Positions 27,595-38,781 of a stretch of DNA of 64,000 nucleotides are shown one piece after another. Made by a program: the position numbers and the translations under genes. Position 1 is the first letter of the stretch. Each line of letters starts with the position of its first letter. Under the pieces are notes generated by a model. It was not told where the DNA came from. It saw only the letters and a program-made list of their open reading frames with translations, and did no database searches. Source of the DNA: Acinetobacter lwoffii (GTDB lineage: Bacteria; Pseudomonadota; Gammaproteobacteria; Pseudomonadales; Moraxellaceae); assembly GCF_024129435.1 (NCBI RefSeq), contig NZ_JAMXXN010000002.1:124001-188000 (forward strand). Direction: 5' to 3'.

Positions 27595-27620
27595 AAACGC
27601 CTGCATGATTGCAGGCGTTT
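27595..27620 (+). terminator. Perfect 11-pair hairpin between rpoD and ybeD
   Basis: AAACGCCTGCA at 27595-27605 and TGCAGGCGTTT at 27610-27620 pair perfectly around TGAT. There is no long T-run after it (only three T then CAAAT). It may be an rpoD terminator or partial attenuator sitting 18 bases before the next start codon. Confidence 0.6.
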
Positions 27621-27638
27621 CAAATCAGGGGGACTACC

Positions 27639-27926
27639 ATGTTAGACCGTACACCATCTCGTGAACTTCAAGAACATCTTTGGGTTTTCCCTATGGATTA
27701 TCCGATTAAACTGATTGGCCTTGCGGGCGATGAATTGCGTCATGCTGTCATCGATATTTTTCTAAAACATTTTCCAGATTTTGAAGGTGATAGCGTTAGT
27801 GTTACGCCATCACGTACTGGCAAATATCATTCGATTACTGCCCAGCTGCGTTTTCTAGAACTGGAACAGGTGCATGCAGTGTATGCAGATTTAGCCGCCT
27901 GCCCGCTGATTAAAACCGCACTCTAA
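27639..27926 (+). CDS. DUF493 (YbeD) family protein
   Basis: 95 residues, close to E. coli YbeD (87). Family features are the WVFPMDYPIKLIG opening, an ACT-like fold and the YHSITAQLRF strand. The exact role is unknown, although location beside lipB is conserved and hints at lipoate metabolism. GGGGGA lies just before the ATG at 27639; the longer frame from 27609 runs through the hairpin and is rejected. Confidence 0.9.
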   Translation: MLDRTPSRELQEHLWVFPMDYPIKLIGLAGDELRHAVIDIFLKHFPDFEGDSVSVTPSRTGKYHSITAQLRFLELEQVHAVYADLAACPLIKTAL

Positions 27927-27935
27927 TCAAAAATG

Positions 27936-27966
27936 AAAAAGACACGCTTTCGGGCGTGTTTTTTTA
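27936..27966 (+). terminator. ybeD terminator
   Basis: ACACGC and GCGTGT pair around TTTCGG, preceded by AAAAAG and followed by seven T. Confidence 0.85.
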
Positions 27967-28075
27967 TGCTCATTCAAAGCTGAGCTAACGCTTAAATATT
28001 GCTGATCTCGCCCCTATTTCATGCCGAAGTCATTATAATTATGATCAGTTTTTATAATTACCAAGGACACTCCCT

Positions 28076-28735
28076 GTGACTGATGTGCTGCAAAAGCCCG
28101 AGCTGATCATTCGTCAATATCACGACCTCACACCTTATGAAGATCGTTTTCTGGAAATGAAAACATTTACGGAAACCCGTGATGAACATAGCCCGGATCA
28201 ATTGTGGATTTTGCAACATCAGGATGTACTGACTCAAGGTCAGGCAGGCAAACCGGAACATATTCTAATGCCGAGCAATATTCCGGTGATTCAGACCGAT
28301 CGTGGTGGTCAGGTGACCTGGCATGGTCCCGGTCAATTGGTGGCTTACTTCATGTTTGACTTGAATCGTCTGGGCTGGAATGTGCGCACGCTAGTGTCTT
28401 ATGCTGAAAACTTGATGATTGACTTGCTGAAAAAATATGGCATTGATGCCTATGCCAAACCGGATGCGCCCGGCGTATATGTGACTGAGCGCAAAATTGG
28501 CTCACTTGGTTTTAAAATTCGCAAAGGCCGTAGCTATCATGGTTTATCCCTAAATCTGGATTGTGACCTGAGCGGATTCAACACCATCAATCCTTGTGGC
28601 TATGCAGGACTGGAAATGGTACGCATGAGTGACCTGCTCGAGCAACCACCCCAATTCAGCCAGTTGTGCACTGAAATTATTGAAACTTTGCGTCACAGCG
28701 GGTACTTTAAGCAAGTAACTGTCGAGCAAAGATAA
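28076..28735 (+). CDS. lipB: Octanoyl-[acyl-carrier-protein]-protein octanoyltransferase
   Basis: Moves octanoyl from ACP to lipoyl domains, the first step of endogenous lipoylation. The 219-residue product has [22 protein letters not shown], split here as the [12 protein letters not shown] signature. The Lys is in [10 protein letters not shown] and the nucleophilic Cys in [11 protein letters not shown]. The start is GTG at 28076 with AAGGA about 10 bases upstream. Despite being beside ybeD it has a terminator before it, so likely its own promoter. lipA is not in the window. Confidence 0.96.
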   Translation: MTDVLQKPELIIRQYHDLTPYEDRFLEMKTFTETRDEHSPDQLWILQHQDVLTQGQAGKPEHILMPSNIPVIQTDRGGQVTWHGPGQLVAYFMFDLNRLGWNVRTLVSYAENLMIDLLKKYGIDAYAKPDAPGVYVTERKIGSLGFKIRKGRSYHGLSLNLDCDLSGFNTINPCGYAGLEMVRMSDLLEQPPQFSQLCTEIIETLRHSGYFKQVTVEQR

Positions 28736-28809
28736 AGCCTTTGCATTTTACCCCCAAATAAATTAGAGTATTTACTCTAAACTAATAATATTGAGATAGG
28801 GATCATCAC

Positions 28810-29343
28810 GTGATTGCGACTAAATCCGTAAAACCCGCTTTGCAGCTTGCCTATGTCAAACTCATGATGGATGTGATTGGCCGAGGTCTGGTCATGGCAA
28901 GTCAGGTGGATGAAGAAATCAAACAGGAAGTGGCCCATTTTCCAGAAAATTTCACTCTTTCCATGAAAGTCTTTCCGCATGGCCCGGCCTTTGTGGCGCG
29001 GGTCACTGAGGACAAACAGCTGGAACTGGTCAAAAATCTGGAAAAAGCACCTGATTTGATCATTACCTTTAAACATCTGCACCATGCCTTTTTGGTATTT
29101 TCTTTTCAGGAAAGTACCTCTCAAGCTTTTGCCAATGACCGTATGATTGCTGATGGTGATATTTCCAATGCCATTCGTCTGGTACGCTGCCTGAATAAAA
29201 TGGAAGCGCTGATTTTGCCGAAAATGGTGGCACAACTGGCAGTGAAAGAATACCCAAGCAATCTGAGCCTAAAAGAAAAACTAAGCGAAGCGAGCAGCAT
29301 TTATCTGAAAATCGCTCAATCCTATTTGAAACGGAGTGTATAA
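28810..29343 (+). CDS. Possible SCP2-like lipid-binding protein
   Basis: 177 residues, start GTG with AGGGA about eight bases upstream. The central part (about 40-130), with VFPHGPAFVARVTEDKQ then PDLIITFKHLHHAFLVF and ANDRMIADGDISNAIRLVR, resembles the SCP2 sterol-carrier fold. This is inferred from pattern and not certain. The stop lies one base from the alcohol dehydrogenase ATG, whose ribosome site is inside this gene. The two are clearly coupled, suggesting hydrophobic alcohol or aldehyde handling. Confidence 0.65.
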   Translation: MIATKSVKPALQLAYVKLMMDVIGRGLVMASQVDEEIKQEVAHFPENFTLSMKVFPHGPAFVARVTEDKQLELVKNLEKAPDLIITFKHLHHAFLVFSFQESTSQAFANDRMIADGDISNAIRLVRCLNKMEALILPKMVAQLAVKEYPSNLSLKEKLSEASSIYLKIAQSYLKRSV

Positions 29344-29344
29344 C

Positions 29345-30529
29345 ATGGCTAAACCTTATTATGAATTTTTCTGTCCGGTCAAAGTAATTGCCGGTCATGC
29401 CGCGTTAGAACATATTCCGTTTGAGCTTGCGGCTTTGGGGGCCAAACGTCCGCTGATCATTACCGACAAAGGCGTCCGTGCCAACAACCTGCTAGCACCG
29501 ATTGAAGCTGCATTTGAAATGGCAGATGCTGCAATTGTAGCGATTTTTGATGACGTACCACCCGACTCTAGCTTGGGTACAGTACGCAGTGCGGCAAAGC
29601 TGTATCGCGAAAATCATTGTGATGCGATCATTGCTGTGGGCGGTGGTTCAGTCATTGATACTTCCAAGGCAACCAATATTTTGGTCTCTGAAGGCGGTGA
29701 TGACCTGCTGAAATATTCAGGTGCTCACAACCTGCCTAAACCGCTGAAACCGTTTTTTGTGATTCCAACTACGTCTGGTACAGGTTCAGAAGTGACCATG
29801 GTCGCTGTCGTGTCGGACACTGAAAAGAACGTCAAAATGCCGTTCGCCTCTTATTACCTGATGCCGCATGCTGCGATTCTGGATCCCCGCATGACCCAGA
29901 CCTTGCCGCCGCATTTAACCGCCATGACCGCAATGGATGCGATGACCCATGCGGTTGAAGCTTATACCTGCATGGCAGCCAATCCAATTTCGGATGCTTA
30001 TGCGACTGCAGCAGTTAAGAAGATCAGTGCCCATCTATTTAATGTGCTGGACAACCCTTCCGATGCACAAGGCCGTCTGGAACTGGCACAGGCATCGACC
30101 ATGGCAGGAATTGCATTTTCCAACTCGATGGTCGGCATTGTGCATTCACTGGGGCACTCATTGGGTGCAGTGGTACACCTGCCGCATGGTTTATGCATGA
30201 ACTTATTCCTGCCTTATGTGCTGGAATATAACAAAGAGGTCAATGGCGATAAAATCGCAGATCTGCTCCTGCCTTTGGCGGGTGCCGATATTTATGCACA
30301 AACGCCAGCGCATCTACGTGCTGACAAAACCATTGCGACGATTCTGACCATGCGTGACCGGATTTACAGTCTGACCAAATTACCACGCACATTACGTGAA
30401 ACCGGTAAGATTTCTGAAGCCCAGATCGATGAAGTGGCAGAGAAAGCCCTGAATGATGGTTCCATCATTTATAACCCGAAAGAAGCCACCCTGGAAGATT
30501 TAAAATCTATCTTAAAAAAGGCTTGGTAA
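29345..30529 (+). CDS. Iron-containing alcohol dehydrogenase
   Basis: 394 residues of the group III Fe-ADH family, oxidising alcohols with NAD. The nucleotide motif GGGSVIDTSKA is at about 96-106, and PTTSGTGSEVTM follows. Metal ligands are expected in AILDPRMT (Asp), AMDAMTHAVEAY (His) and HSLGHSLGAVVHLPHG (His). The ATG at 29345 has GGAG eight bases upstream, inside the preceding gene; a GTG at 29336 is also in frame. Substrate unknown. Confidence 0.93.
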   Translation: MAKPYYEFFCPVKVIAGHAALEHIPFELAALGAKRPLIITDKGVRANNLLAPIEAAFEMADAAIVAIFDDVPPDSSLGTVRSAAKLYRENHCDAIIAVGGGSVIDTSKATNILVSEGGDDLLKYSGAHNLPKPLKPFFVIPTTSGTGSEVTMVAVVSDTEKNVKMPFASYYLMPHAAILDPRMTQTLPPHLTAMTAMDAMTHAVEAYTCMAANPISDAYATAAVKKISAHLFNVLDNPSDAQGRLELAQASTMAGIAFSNSMVGIVHSLGHSLGAVVHLPHGLCMNLFLPYVLEYNKEVNGDKIADLLLPLAGADIYAQTPAHLRADKTIATILTMRDRIYSLTKLPRTLRETGKISEAQIDEVAEKALNDGSIIYNPKEATLEDLKSILKKAW

Positions 30530-30563
30530 TTATTGAAAAATAAGCCAATATAGCCGAAATTCT

Positions 30564-30598
30564 AGCCTGATGTTTTTTTAAGCATCAGGCTTTTATCT
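30564..30598 (+). terminator. Terminator after the alcohol dehydrogenase
   Basis: AGCCTGATG at 30564-30572 pairs with CATCAGGCT at 30583-30591, followed by TTTTAT. Confidence 0.78.
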
Positions 30599-30631
30599 TG
30601 CATAAGAAAAAATTCGATTTCTATTTTTGAA

Positions 30632-30647
30632 TGGCACATTTTATGCA
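30632..30647 (+). promoter_or_regulatory. Candidate sigma-54 promoter of the PuuP-like gene
   Basis: TGGCAC at 30632-30637 and ATGCA at 30643-30647 place the invariant GG and GC exactly 10 bases apart, as required for -24/-12 elements. One base differs from TTGCA. Transcription would start near 30658, 138 bases before the start codon. Nitrogen-regulated amine uptake would fit. Confidence 0.45.
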
Positions 30648-30725
30648 GGACAAAAGTCAAAAAATAGCTAGCAAAAGCCGTTCTTTTCAAGTAGATTGGC
30701 GGACTTTTATAGAAAACTGTAGGGG

Positions 30726-30787
30726 GGATCGTTCGTCTCAAACGATCCTTATAAATATGACTGATCCTTGATCAACGATTAAGAGGA
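30726..30787 (+). promoter_or_regulatory. Structured leader of the PuuP-like gene
   Basis: GGATCGTT (30726-30733) pairs perfectly with AACGATCC (30741-30748). A second AACGAT at 30774-30779 competes for the same upstream arm. ATCCT (30764-30768) can pair with AGGAT of the ribosome site (30784-30788). Mutually exclusive folds could control access to the start codon. This is read directly from the sequence; function is inference. Confidence 0.4.
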
Positions 30788-30795
30788 TAACGCCG

Positions 30796-32187
30796 TTGAC
30801 TAATATCTCTGGGACTCAATCGGCAGCTAAACTGCAAAAAACGCTGGGACTCTGGCACATCATTATTATTGGTTTAGCTTATATTCAACCCATGACCTTG
30901 TTTGATACATTTGGTCTGGTATCTGAAGAAAGTAACTTCCACGTTCCCACCTCTTACATTTTTGCACTGATTGCAATTTTGTTAACCTCCTTGAGCTATG
31001 GTCATATGATTCGTCGCTACCCTTCTTCGGGTTCGGCCTATACCTATGCGCAAAAATCCATCCACCCGAACGTAGGTTTCATGGTGGGTTGGTCATCCTT
31101 GCTGGATTACCTGTTATCGCCAATGGTCAATATCATTCTGGCGGTGATTTATCTGGAAGCACTTTTCCCAGACATGAACCATTGGGTTTGGGTCATTGGT
31201 TTAACCGCCTTTATGACCGCGATTAACCTTCGTGGTGCGAGATTTGTTGCCAACTTCAACAGTATGATTGTATTCGTACAATTGGGCGTCATTGCATACT
31301 TCACCTGGATGGTTTACCAACTTCTGGAAGGTGGCGTAAATGCAGACGGCACACTGGTCGATGCAAAGTACCAACTGTGGAGTTTAGAGCCATTCTGGAA
31401 TGAGTTTACTTCTGTTGCTGCCCTGATTACCGGTGCAACCTTACTGTGCTTCTCATTCACAGGTTTTGACTCCTTAAGTTCTCTTGCTGAAGAAACTAAA
31501 GATACCGAAAAAACCTTACCTAAAGCGATTTTCTTGACTGCATTATTGGCAGGTATCATCTTTATCATCAGTACTTACTTCATGCAGATCTTCTTCCCGA
31601 ATGATCCAAAAACTTACTTTGAAGATATCGCTGCAACACAGCCGGATATTTTACAAGCTGTCGGTGGCGTGGCGTTTAAAACAGTCGTACTTTACTTCGC
31701 GATTGTGACAGTTATGGCTTCTGGTATTTCAGCACATGCGGGTGTATCACGTCTGATGTATGTAATGGGTCGTGATGGCGTAATCAACAAGAAGATCTTC
31801 GGTCATATTAGCCCGAAAAACTATACACCTTCATACAACATCTTAATCGCTGGTGCAGTGGCTTTAACTGCTGGCTTTATGGATCTTGATTTTGTGGTGT
31901 CGTTGATCAGCTTTGGTGCCTTAACTGCATTCAGTTTCGTCAACTTGTCGGTGATTTCACGTTATGCATTACGTGATGGTCGTACCAAGAGTGCTAAAGA
32001 GATCATGAACTTTGTCGTGGTTCCTTTACTTGGCTTCATTTCAGTCTTTGCTCTGTGGCTAGAAGTCGATGAAGCTTCGCTTAAATATGGTCTGATCTGG
32101 GCATTTGGCGGTATCTTGTACTTAGGTTATAAAACCAAAGGCTTCAAGCACCCTGCTCCTCAGCACAATGAATTTGACGATAAATAA
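30796..32187 (+). CDS. PuuP-like putrescine/amine importer (APC family)
   Basis: 463 residues, 12 predicted membrane helices. From memory it aligns closely with E. coli PuuP along its length: GLAYIQPMTLFDTFG, then GSAYTYAQKSIHPNVGFMVG and WSSLLDYLLSPMVN, then LCFSFTGFDSLSSLAEET. Likely a proton-coupled importer of putrescine or a similar amine. The start codon is TTG at 30796 with AGAGGA eight bases upstream. A long leader precedes it. No other puu genes are in the window. Confidence 0.85.
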   Translation: MTNISGTQSAAKLQKTLGLWHIIIIGLAYIQPMTLFDTFGLVSEESNFHVPTSYIFALIAILLTSLSYGHMIRRYPSSGSAYTYAQKSIHPNVGFMVGWSSLLDYLLSPMVNIILAVIYLEALFPDMNHWVWVIGLTAFMTAINLRGARFVANFNSMIVFVQLGVIAYFTWMVYQLLEGGVNADGTLVDAKYQLWSLEPFWNEFTSVAALITGATLLCFSFTGFDSLSSLAEETKDTEKTLPKAIFLTALLAGIIFIISTYFMQIFFPNDPKTYFEDIAATQPDILQAVGGVAFKTVVLYFAIVTVMASGISAHAGVSRLMYVMGRDGVINKKIFGHISPKNYTPSYNILIAGAVALTAGFMDLDFVVSLISFGALTAFSFVNLSVISRYALRDGRTKSAKEIMNFVVVPLLGFISVFALWLEVDEASLKYGLIWAFGGILYLGYKTKGFKHPAPQHNEFDDK

Positions 32188-32205
32188 TATCGTTTTGCTT
32201 CAAAT

Positions 32206-32232
32206 AAAAAAGGCGCTTCATGCGCCTTTTTT
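32206..32232 (+). terminator. Terminator of the PuuP-like gene
   Basis: AAAAAAGGCGC pairs with GCGCCTTTTTT across a TTCAT loop. Confidence 0.88.
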
Positions 32233-32255
32233 ATGTCTGTCATGTTTCGATTTTA

Positions 32256-32693
32256 CTAATGCAGATAGCAATCAAAACCCATCTGGGTATTGACCCGATT
32301 ATTTTCATAACCCAGTTTCTCAATAAACAGACTGCGATTAGACAATAACTTTTGCTCTTCCGGACCTAAACGGGCTTTATTCTTGACGGCCAGTTGATAC
32401 ATTTCATCCACGACATCTTGAAAAATATCACAGACTTCCTCACGCTTGGCAGGCTTTAATTTACGCCCCCGCCAAGTCCATTGAAAATCATCTGAATTCA
32501 GGCTCTGCCCCCATTTTTCAATACGCGTATCTAAGCGTTTCTGCATGTTTAGCAAACCCTGCTGTATTTCCGCTTGAGTAATGGGTTGAACTTCCTTTGT
32601 TGCCGATGTGGCGGCACTGCCCTCTTCCGCACTCACGGAAGCCGCAATAGATCCAAGGCAACATGCGATGATAAGTTTTAATAGAGGCTTCAA
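32256..32693 (-). CDS. Secreted protein of unknown function
   Basis: About 145 residues. With the TTG at 32693 as start (AAAAGG seven bases upstream) the product opens as a clean signal peptide, KPLLKLIIACCLGSIAASVSA, with cleavage after Ala. An ATG at 32738 is in frame but has no ribosome site and adds a polar N-terminus. The mature part is helical, rich in Lys, Arg and Gln, with two Cys (EVCDIF and FDCYLH) that may form a disulfide. No family recognised. Confidence 0.65.
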   Translation of the reverse strand: MKPLLKLIIACCLGSIAASVSAEEGSAATSATKEVQPITQAEIQQGLLNMQKRLDTRIEKWGQSLNSDDFQWTWRGRKLKPAKREEVCDIFQDVVDEMYQLAVKNKARLGPEEQKLLSNRSLFIEKLGYENNRVNTQMGFDCYLH

Positions 32694-32827
32694 GGCTGCA
32701 CCTTTTGTTATATTTGATGAAGTTATAAACTCAAGCATACAATGAAGTGAAAAGCAGTTTATCTATTTGTTACACAAAATAAAAAAGCCACCCAAAGGCA
32801 GCTTTTAGAATTACTACAAATATCAGC

Positions 32828-33304
32828 TTAAAGCGTTTTAAAACCCTGCTGACGCCAAGCTTCATACACAATCACTGCTGTGGCATTCGATAGGTTCAAA
32901 CTTCGGGAGTTCTCTGCCATCGGTAAACGAATCCAGTGCTTTTGCGGAAACATTAGACGAACATGTTCAGGCAGACCACGAGTTTCCGGCCCCATTAACA
33001 AGGCCACAGGACGGTTTAAATCCGAAGTATGCGGTGTTTCAGAACCTTTGGTGGTCAATGGATAGATTGCATCCAGACCAATGCCTTTACTTGCCAGATC
33101 AGCCAGACAGTCTTCGATATTTTCCCAAATCTGCATATTGGCATATTCGTGATAATCCAGACCGGCACGTTTCAGTTTTTTGTCATCCAGTTCAAAACCC
33201 AGCGGCTTGACCAGATGCAACTGTGCTCCGGTATTGGCACACAGACGAATGATATTGCCTGTATTTGCAGGAATTTCAGGCTCATATAAAACAACGTGGA
33301 TCAC
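32828..33304 (-). CDS. trmL: tRNA (cytidine/uridine-34-2'-O)-methyltransferase TrmL
   Basis: SPOUT methyltransferase modifying the wobble base of tRNA-Leu. 158 residues with the trefoil-knot motifs: [26 protein letters not shown] (split as [14 protein letters not shown]), [11 protein letters not shown] and the C-terminal [19 protein letters not shown]. Length matches E. coli TrmL (157). It is 71 bases downstream of cysG on the same strand. Confidence 0.95.
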   Translation of the reverse strand: MIHVVLYEPEIPANTGNIIRLCANTGAQLHLVKPLGFELDDKKLKRAGLDYHEYANMQIWENIEDCLADLASKGIGLDAIYPLTTKGSETPHTSDLNRPVALLMGPETRGLPEHVRLMFPQKHWIRLPMAENSRSLNLSNATAVIVYEAWRQQGFKTL

Positions 33305-33374
33305 AGCTTACTCACTTAATATATTTAATTCAGACACGACATTCGTCTTGCGCTCGGGCAAAGCAGTGCTTTGC

Positions 33375-34757
33375 TTATCCTCGCTCATGCCATTGCAATT
33401 GTTCACGTAAGCGTACAACTTCACCAATAATGGTCAAAGTCGGGGCTTGAATCTGATGTTCGGACACTTTGGATGCAATATCAGCAAGCGTTCCTACTAC
33501 AACTTTCTGTTCAGGCGTCGTACCTTTAGAAACCAAGGCCACTGGCATGTCGGCTCGCTGACCATGAGCGATTAATTCTGCACAGATTTTCTCCAGTCCC
33601 ACCAACCCCATATAAAGCACTAAGGTCTGGTTTTCATAGACCAACTCACTCCAAGGCAATTCTGGCGAACCTTCTTTTAAGTGACCTGTCAGAAAACGCA
33701 CACTTTGCGCATAATCACGATGGGTTAAAGGAATGCCGGCATAGGCTGAACAGCCTGAAGCTGCGGTAATCCCTGGAACCACTTGAAAAGTGACACCTGC
33801 CGCAAAAAGTTCTTCAATCTCTTCACCGCCACGCCCGAAGATAAATGGATCACCGCCTTTCAGACGACATACCCGCTTTCCTTCATTGGCATATTTCACC
33901 AACAAGGCATTAATCCCGTCTTGCGGAACCGCATGATTGGAACGCGCCTTACCAACATAGATCTTTTCCGCATCACGACGGCACAGCTCCATAATTGGCG
34001 CTGAAACCAGTCGGTCGTAAATCACCACATCGGCTTGCTGCATCAAACGTAAGGCTTTTAAGGTCAACAATTCTGGATCACCCGGACCCGCACCGACCAA
34101 GTAGACTTCACCTTTTGGCTTTTGCCATTCTTGTAATGCTTGCTCGATCAGGCGATCTGCTTCCGCGATATTGTCGTTGAACACCTGTTCTTTTAGCGGA
34201 CTGGCATATAAATCTTCCCAGAAAATACGGCGTTCATCCGGATTGACAATTTTAGCCTTAACCGCACTGCGCCATTTTCCTGAAAACTCGGCCAACTTGC
34301 CCATACCATGTGGAATAGCGGCTTCTAACTGAGTACGGATCTGCCGCGACAATACGGGCGACGTGCCATTCGATGCCACCGAAATGACCAAGGGCGAACG
34401 GTCAATAATCGCAGGCACCATAAACCGGCAATGCGGCGGATCATCAACGCTATTGACCAGGACATTTTCCGCTTCACACAGTTCAAAGACCTGACGATTG
34501 GTCTCTGCATCGTCAGTCGCTGCAATAACCAGTCGATATGGACGTAACGCAACTTCAGGATGAAAAGCCGCCTGCACATATTGTCCTTGGCTATTTTGCA
34601 CAATTCTCAACAGACTCTCTTCAATTTCAGGCGCAATCACATGAATGATCGCACCTGCTTTTTGAAGTAAAAGTGCTTTACGGTATGCAATATGTCCACC
34701 ACCGACAATCAGACAAGGTTGCTGTTGCAACTTTAACGAGATTGGAAAAATATCCAC
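33375..34757 (-). CDS. cysG: Sirohaem synthase CysG
   Basis: Trifunctional enzyme from uroporphyrinogen III to sirohaem, cofactor of sulfite and nitrite reductases. The N-terminal half is the NAD-dependent precorrin-2 dehydrogenase/ferrochelatase (GGGHIAYRKALLLQKAGA). The C-terminal half is the SAM-dependent uroporphyrinogen methyltransferase (VYLVGAGPGDPELLTLKALR, LKGGDPFIFGRGGEE). 460 residues, as in E. coli. The start is GTG at 34757 with GAGGT upstream. It shares precursor supply with hemA at 10456. Confidence 0.96.
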   Translation of the reverse strand: MDIFPISLKLQQQPCLIVGGGHIAYRKALLLQKAGAIIHVIAPEIEESLLRIVQNSQGQYVQAAFHPEVALRPYRLVIAATDDAETNRQVFELCEAENVLVNSVDDPPHCRFMVPAIIDRSPLVISVASNGTSPVLSRQIRTQLEAAIPHGMGKLAEFSGKWRSAVKAKIVNPDERRIFWEDLYASPLKEQVFNDNIAEADRLIEQALQEWQKPKGEVYLVGAGPGDPELLTLKALRLMQQADVVIYDRLVSAPIMELCRRDAEKIYVGKARSNHAVPQDGINALLVKYANEGKRVCRLKGGDPFIFGRGGEEIEELFAAGVTFQVVPGITAASGCSAYAGIPLTHRDYAQSVRFLTGHLKEGSPELPWSELVYENQTLVLYMGLVGLEKICAELIAHGQRADMPVALVSKGTTPEQKVVVGTLADIASKVSEHQIQAPTLTIIGEVVRLREQLQWHERG

Positions 34758-34830
34758 GAACTACCTCAAAATTATAAATCTGACTGTCTATGCAATTTTC
34801 ATGCACATTTAGGGATGCTGAGATCGACAA

Positions 34831-36964
<2,134 letters not shown>

Positions 36965-37084
36965 CCTGAGCTCCCAAAATTTTGCAATTTCATTGACTCG
37001 ACTTTTATTTATTCTAAGACGCTCTGCTGTCTAGATATAGCTGAACCTTGTAGCCTGTCCAAAACAATCCCGATGATTGGCAAT

Positions 37085-37113
37085 AAAAAAGCAACCTCGA
37101 AAGGTTGCTTTTT
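37085..37113 (-). terminator. lolA terminator
   Basis: On the minus strand AGCAACCT pairs with AGGTTGCT across a short TCG loop, and the hairpin runs into six T. Confidence 0.85.
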
Positions 37114-37133
37114 CAGTTGGTTCATATTGATGC

Positions 37134-37829
37134 TTATTGATCAATGATGTCCGTACCTTTTGGTGGGGTAAAATTAAAGGTAGAGGCTGGAATACTGTTA
37201 TTTACTTTTACATTGCTAAATTTGATATTGGTGGTTTGTCCCAATGAATCCTGCAAGATCATCAAGCTTGGTGCTTTGTTCGCGCCAAAGCTAATGGTCA
37301 GGCTTTCAAACACACCATCGGTATTTTTAGGATACAGCGTGTAATAGGTTTTGCCTTTATTTGGCTGAGTCACCCGGTAAGACTGCATAATCTGGCTGGT
37401 GTTTCCTGACAGCAATAAGGCCGGTGTATTAGCAACCTGCTCATCTAAGCTTTGACGAACGGCTTGTTGCAAGTCAGGATCATAAATCCATACGGTTTTA
37501 CCCGTGGTTGCAATGACTTGCTTCGACGGTGCGGTCGTTTCCCAATAGAATTTACCCGGACGCTCAACTTTCATCACCCCTTTAAAGGTTTGATTCATAT
37601 GTTGTGCGGTCAAACCTTTTTTCTGGGTCGCTCTTGGATTGGTTACCTTGGTACTTTGTTCGAAATTTGCCGTCATGCTACGCACATGATTGAGCTGTTT
37701 GACCAGACTGGCTGTTGCCTGTTGCTCCGAAGCTGCCACAGGTGCAGCAAACACGGTTGTACTCATCACCGGTGCTAAAGTCACTGCACCCAGAGCCATA
37801 GCACAGACGGTTTTACGAAGCATATTCAT
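37134..37829 (-). CDS. lolA: Periplasmic lipoprotein carrier LolA
   Basis: Carries outer-membrane lipoproteins from the LolCDE complex to LolB. 231 residues. The signal peptide (MNMLRKTVCAMALGAVTLAP, ending near VFAAP) is followed by a LolA beta-barrel: HVRSMTANFEQSTK, then GVMKVERPGKFYWETTAP. The ATG at 37829 has AGGGTGA upstream; the frame open to 37877 is not needed. lolB lies at 13545. Confidence 0.93.
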   Translation of the reverse strand: MNMLRKTVCAMALGAVTLAPVMSTTVFAAPVAASEQQATASLVKQLNHVRSMTANFEQSTKVTNPRATQKKGLTAQHMNQTFKGVMKVERPGKFYWETTAPSKQVIATTGKTVWIYDPDLQQAVRQSLDEQVANTPALLLSGNTSQIMQSYRVTQPNKGKTYYTLYPKNTDGVFESLTISFGANKAPSLMILQDSLGQTTNIKFSNVKVNNSIPASTFNFTPPKGTDIIDQ

Positions 37830-38032
37830 AATTTCACCCTTATATTTTGCTTGATCGCAATTTATTTGATAGCTCATCTTAAACGAAAATTAAAAGCTAA
37901 AATGATAGAAAATAAGAACTTTTGTATTGTTATTAATTCGAAACCGGTTTTTTTGTTCATCATTATGAAGATTTCAGGACAATTTTTACATTATGGAATG
38001 TCGCTTAATCTGCCTATTAATTTTCAGGCATA

Positions 38033-38062
38033 AAAAAACCCACAATAACTGTGGGCTTTTTT
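38033..38062 (-). terminator. rplU-rpmA terminator
   Basis: On the minus strand GCCCACAG and TGTGGG pair around TTATT with A- and T-runs outside. Confidence 0.82.
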
Positions 38063-38075
38063 CTATCTCAGCGAA

Positions 38076-38330
38076 TTACGCGTCAACAGATACGTAGCGA
38101 CGGCCGAATTGACCTTTCACTTCGAATTTTACTACGCCATCAGCAGTAGCAAATAATGTATGGTCACGACCCATACCAACGTTTTGACCAGCGTGGAATT
38201 CAGTACCACGTTGACGAACGATGATGTTACCTGCAGTTACAGTTTGACCACCGTAAACTTTAACACCTAACATCTTAGGATTCGAATCACGACCGTTCTT
38301 AGTCGAACCACCGGCTTTTTTAGTTGCCAT
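38076..38330 (-). CDS. rpmA: 50S ribosomal protein bL27
   Basis: 84 residues. The N-terminal tail [19 protein letters not shown] reaches the peptidyl-transferase centre, and GRRYVSVDA closes the protein. It follows rplU with a 19-base gap as a two-gene operon; obgE is not attached here. Confidence 0.97.
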   Translation of the reverse strand: MATKKAGGSTKNGRDSNPKMLGVKVYGGQTVTAGNIIVRQRGTEFHAGQNVGMGRDHTLFATADGVVKFEVKGQFGRRYVSVDA

Positions 38331-38349
38331 GTCTATTTACTCCTCGTAA

Positions 38350-38661
38350 TTAGCCTGAAATAGCTGTAATTTTCAACTCAGTGAACCATTGACGGTGACC
38401 TTGTTGTTTACGGTAGTGTTTACGACGACGCATTTTGATGATGCGGATTTTGTCGTGACGACCATGGCTAACTACTTCAGCAGTTACAGTAGCACCAGCA
38501 ACAACTGGAGCACCGATTTGAATGCTTTCACCGTTAACAAGCATCAATACGTCATCAAACGTAATAGTCGCGCCAGTTTCAGCTTTCAATAATTCTACTT
38601 TAAGGGTTTCACCCTCAACTACACGGTGCTGTTTACCACCGCTTTGGATTACTGCGTACAT
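38350..38661 (-). CDS. rplU: 50S ribosomal protein bL21
   Basis: 103 residues, [18 protein letters not shown] start and [23 protein letters not shown] ending (split: [14 protein letters not shown]). The ATG at 38661 has GGAG seven to eight bases upstream. The frame extends to 38730 without homology. Confidence 0.97.
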   Translation of the reverse strand: MYAVIQSGGKQHRVVEGETLKVELLKAETGATITFDDVLMLVNGESIQIGAPVVAGATVTAEVVSHGRHDKIRIIKMRRRKHYRKQQGHRQWFTELKITAISG

Positions 38662-38752
38662 AATGTACTCCAAACAAGCCCGTGTCGTCGTGCCGATAAA
38701 GGAATATATCGAACTTAAGACGTACGCCACTGGGGGATATCTAAGGGCGAGG

Positions 38753-38781
38753 ATTTTAAGGGATATTCAAAAAAACAACAA
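38753..38781 (-). promoter_or_regulatory. rplU-rpmA promoter
   Basis: On the minus strand TTGTTG (38781-38776) and TAAAAT (38758-38753) are separated by exactly 17 bases. They lie about 90 bases before the rplU start codon. Confidence 0.65.

Noticed and set aside
32783..32810. Terminator hairpin after trmL
   Set aside because: Only AAAAGC/GCTTTT pairs reliably and the inner stem has mismatches, so it is too weak to list as a feature.
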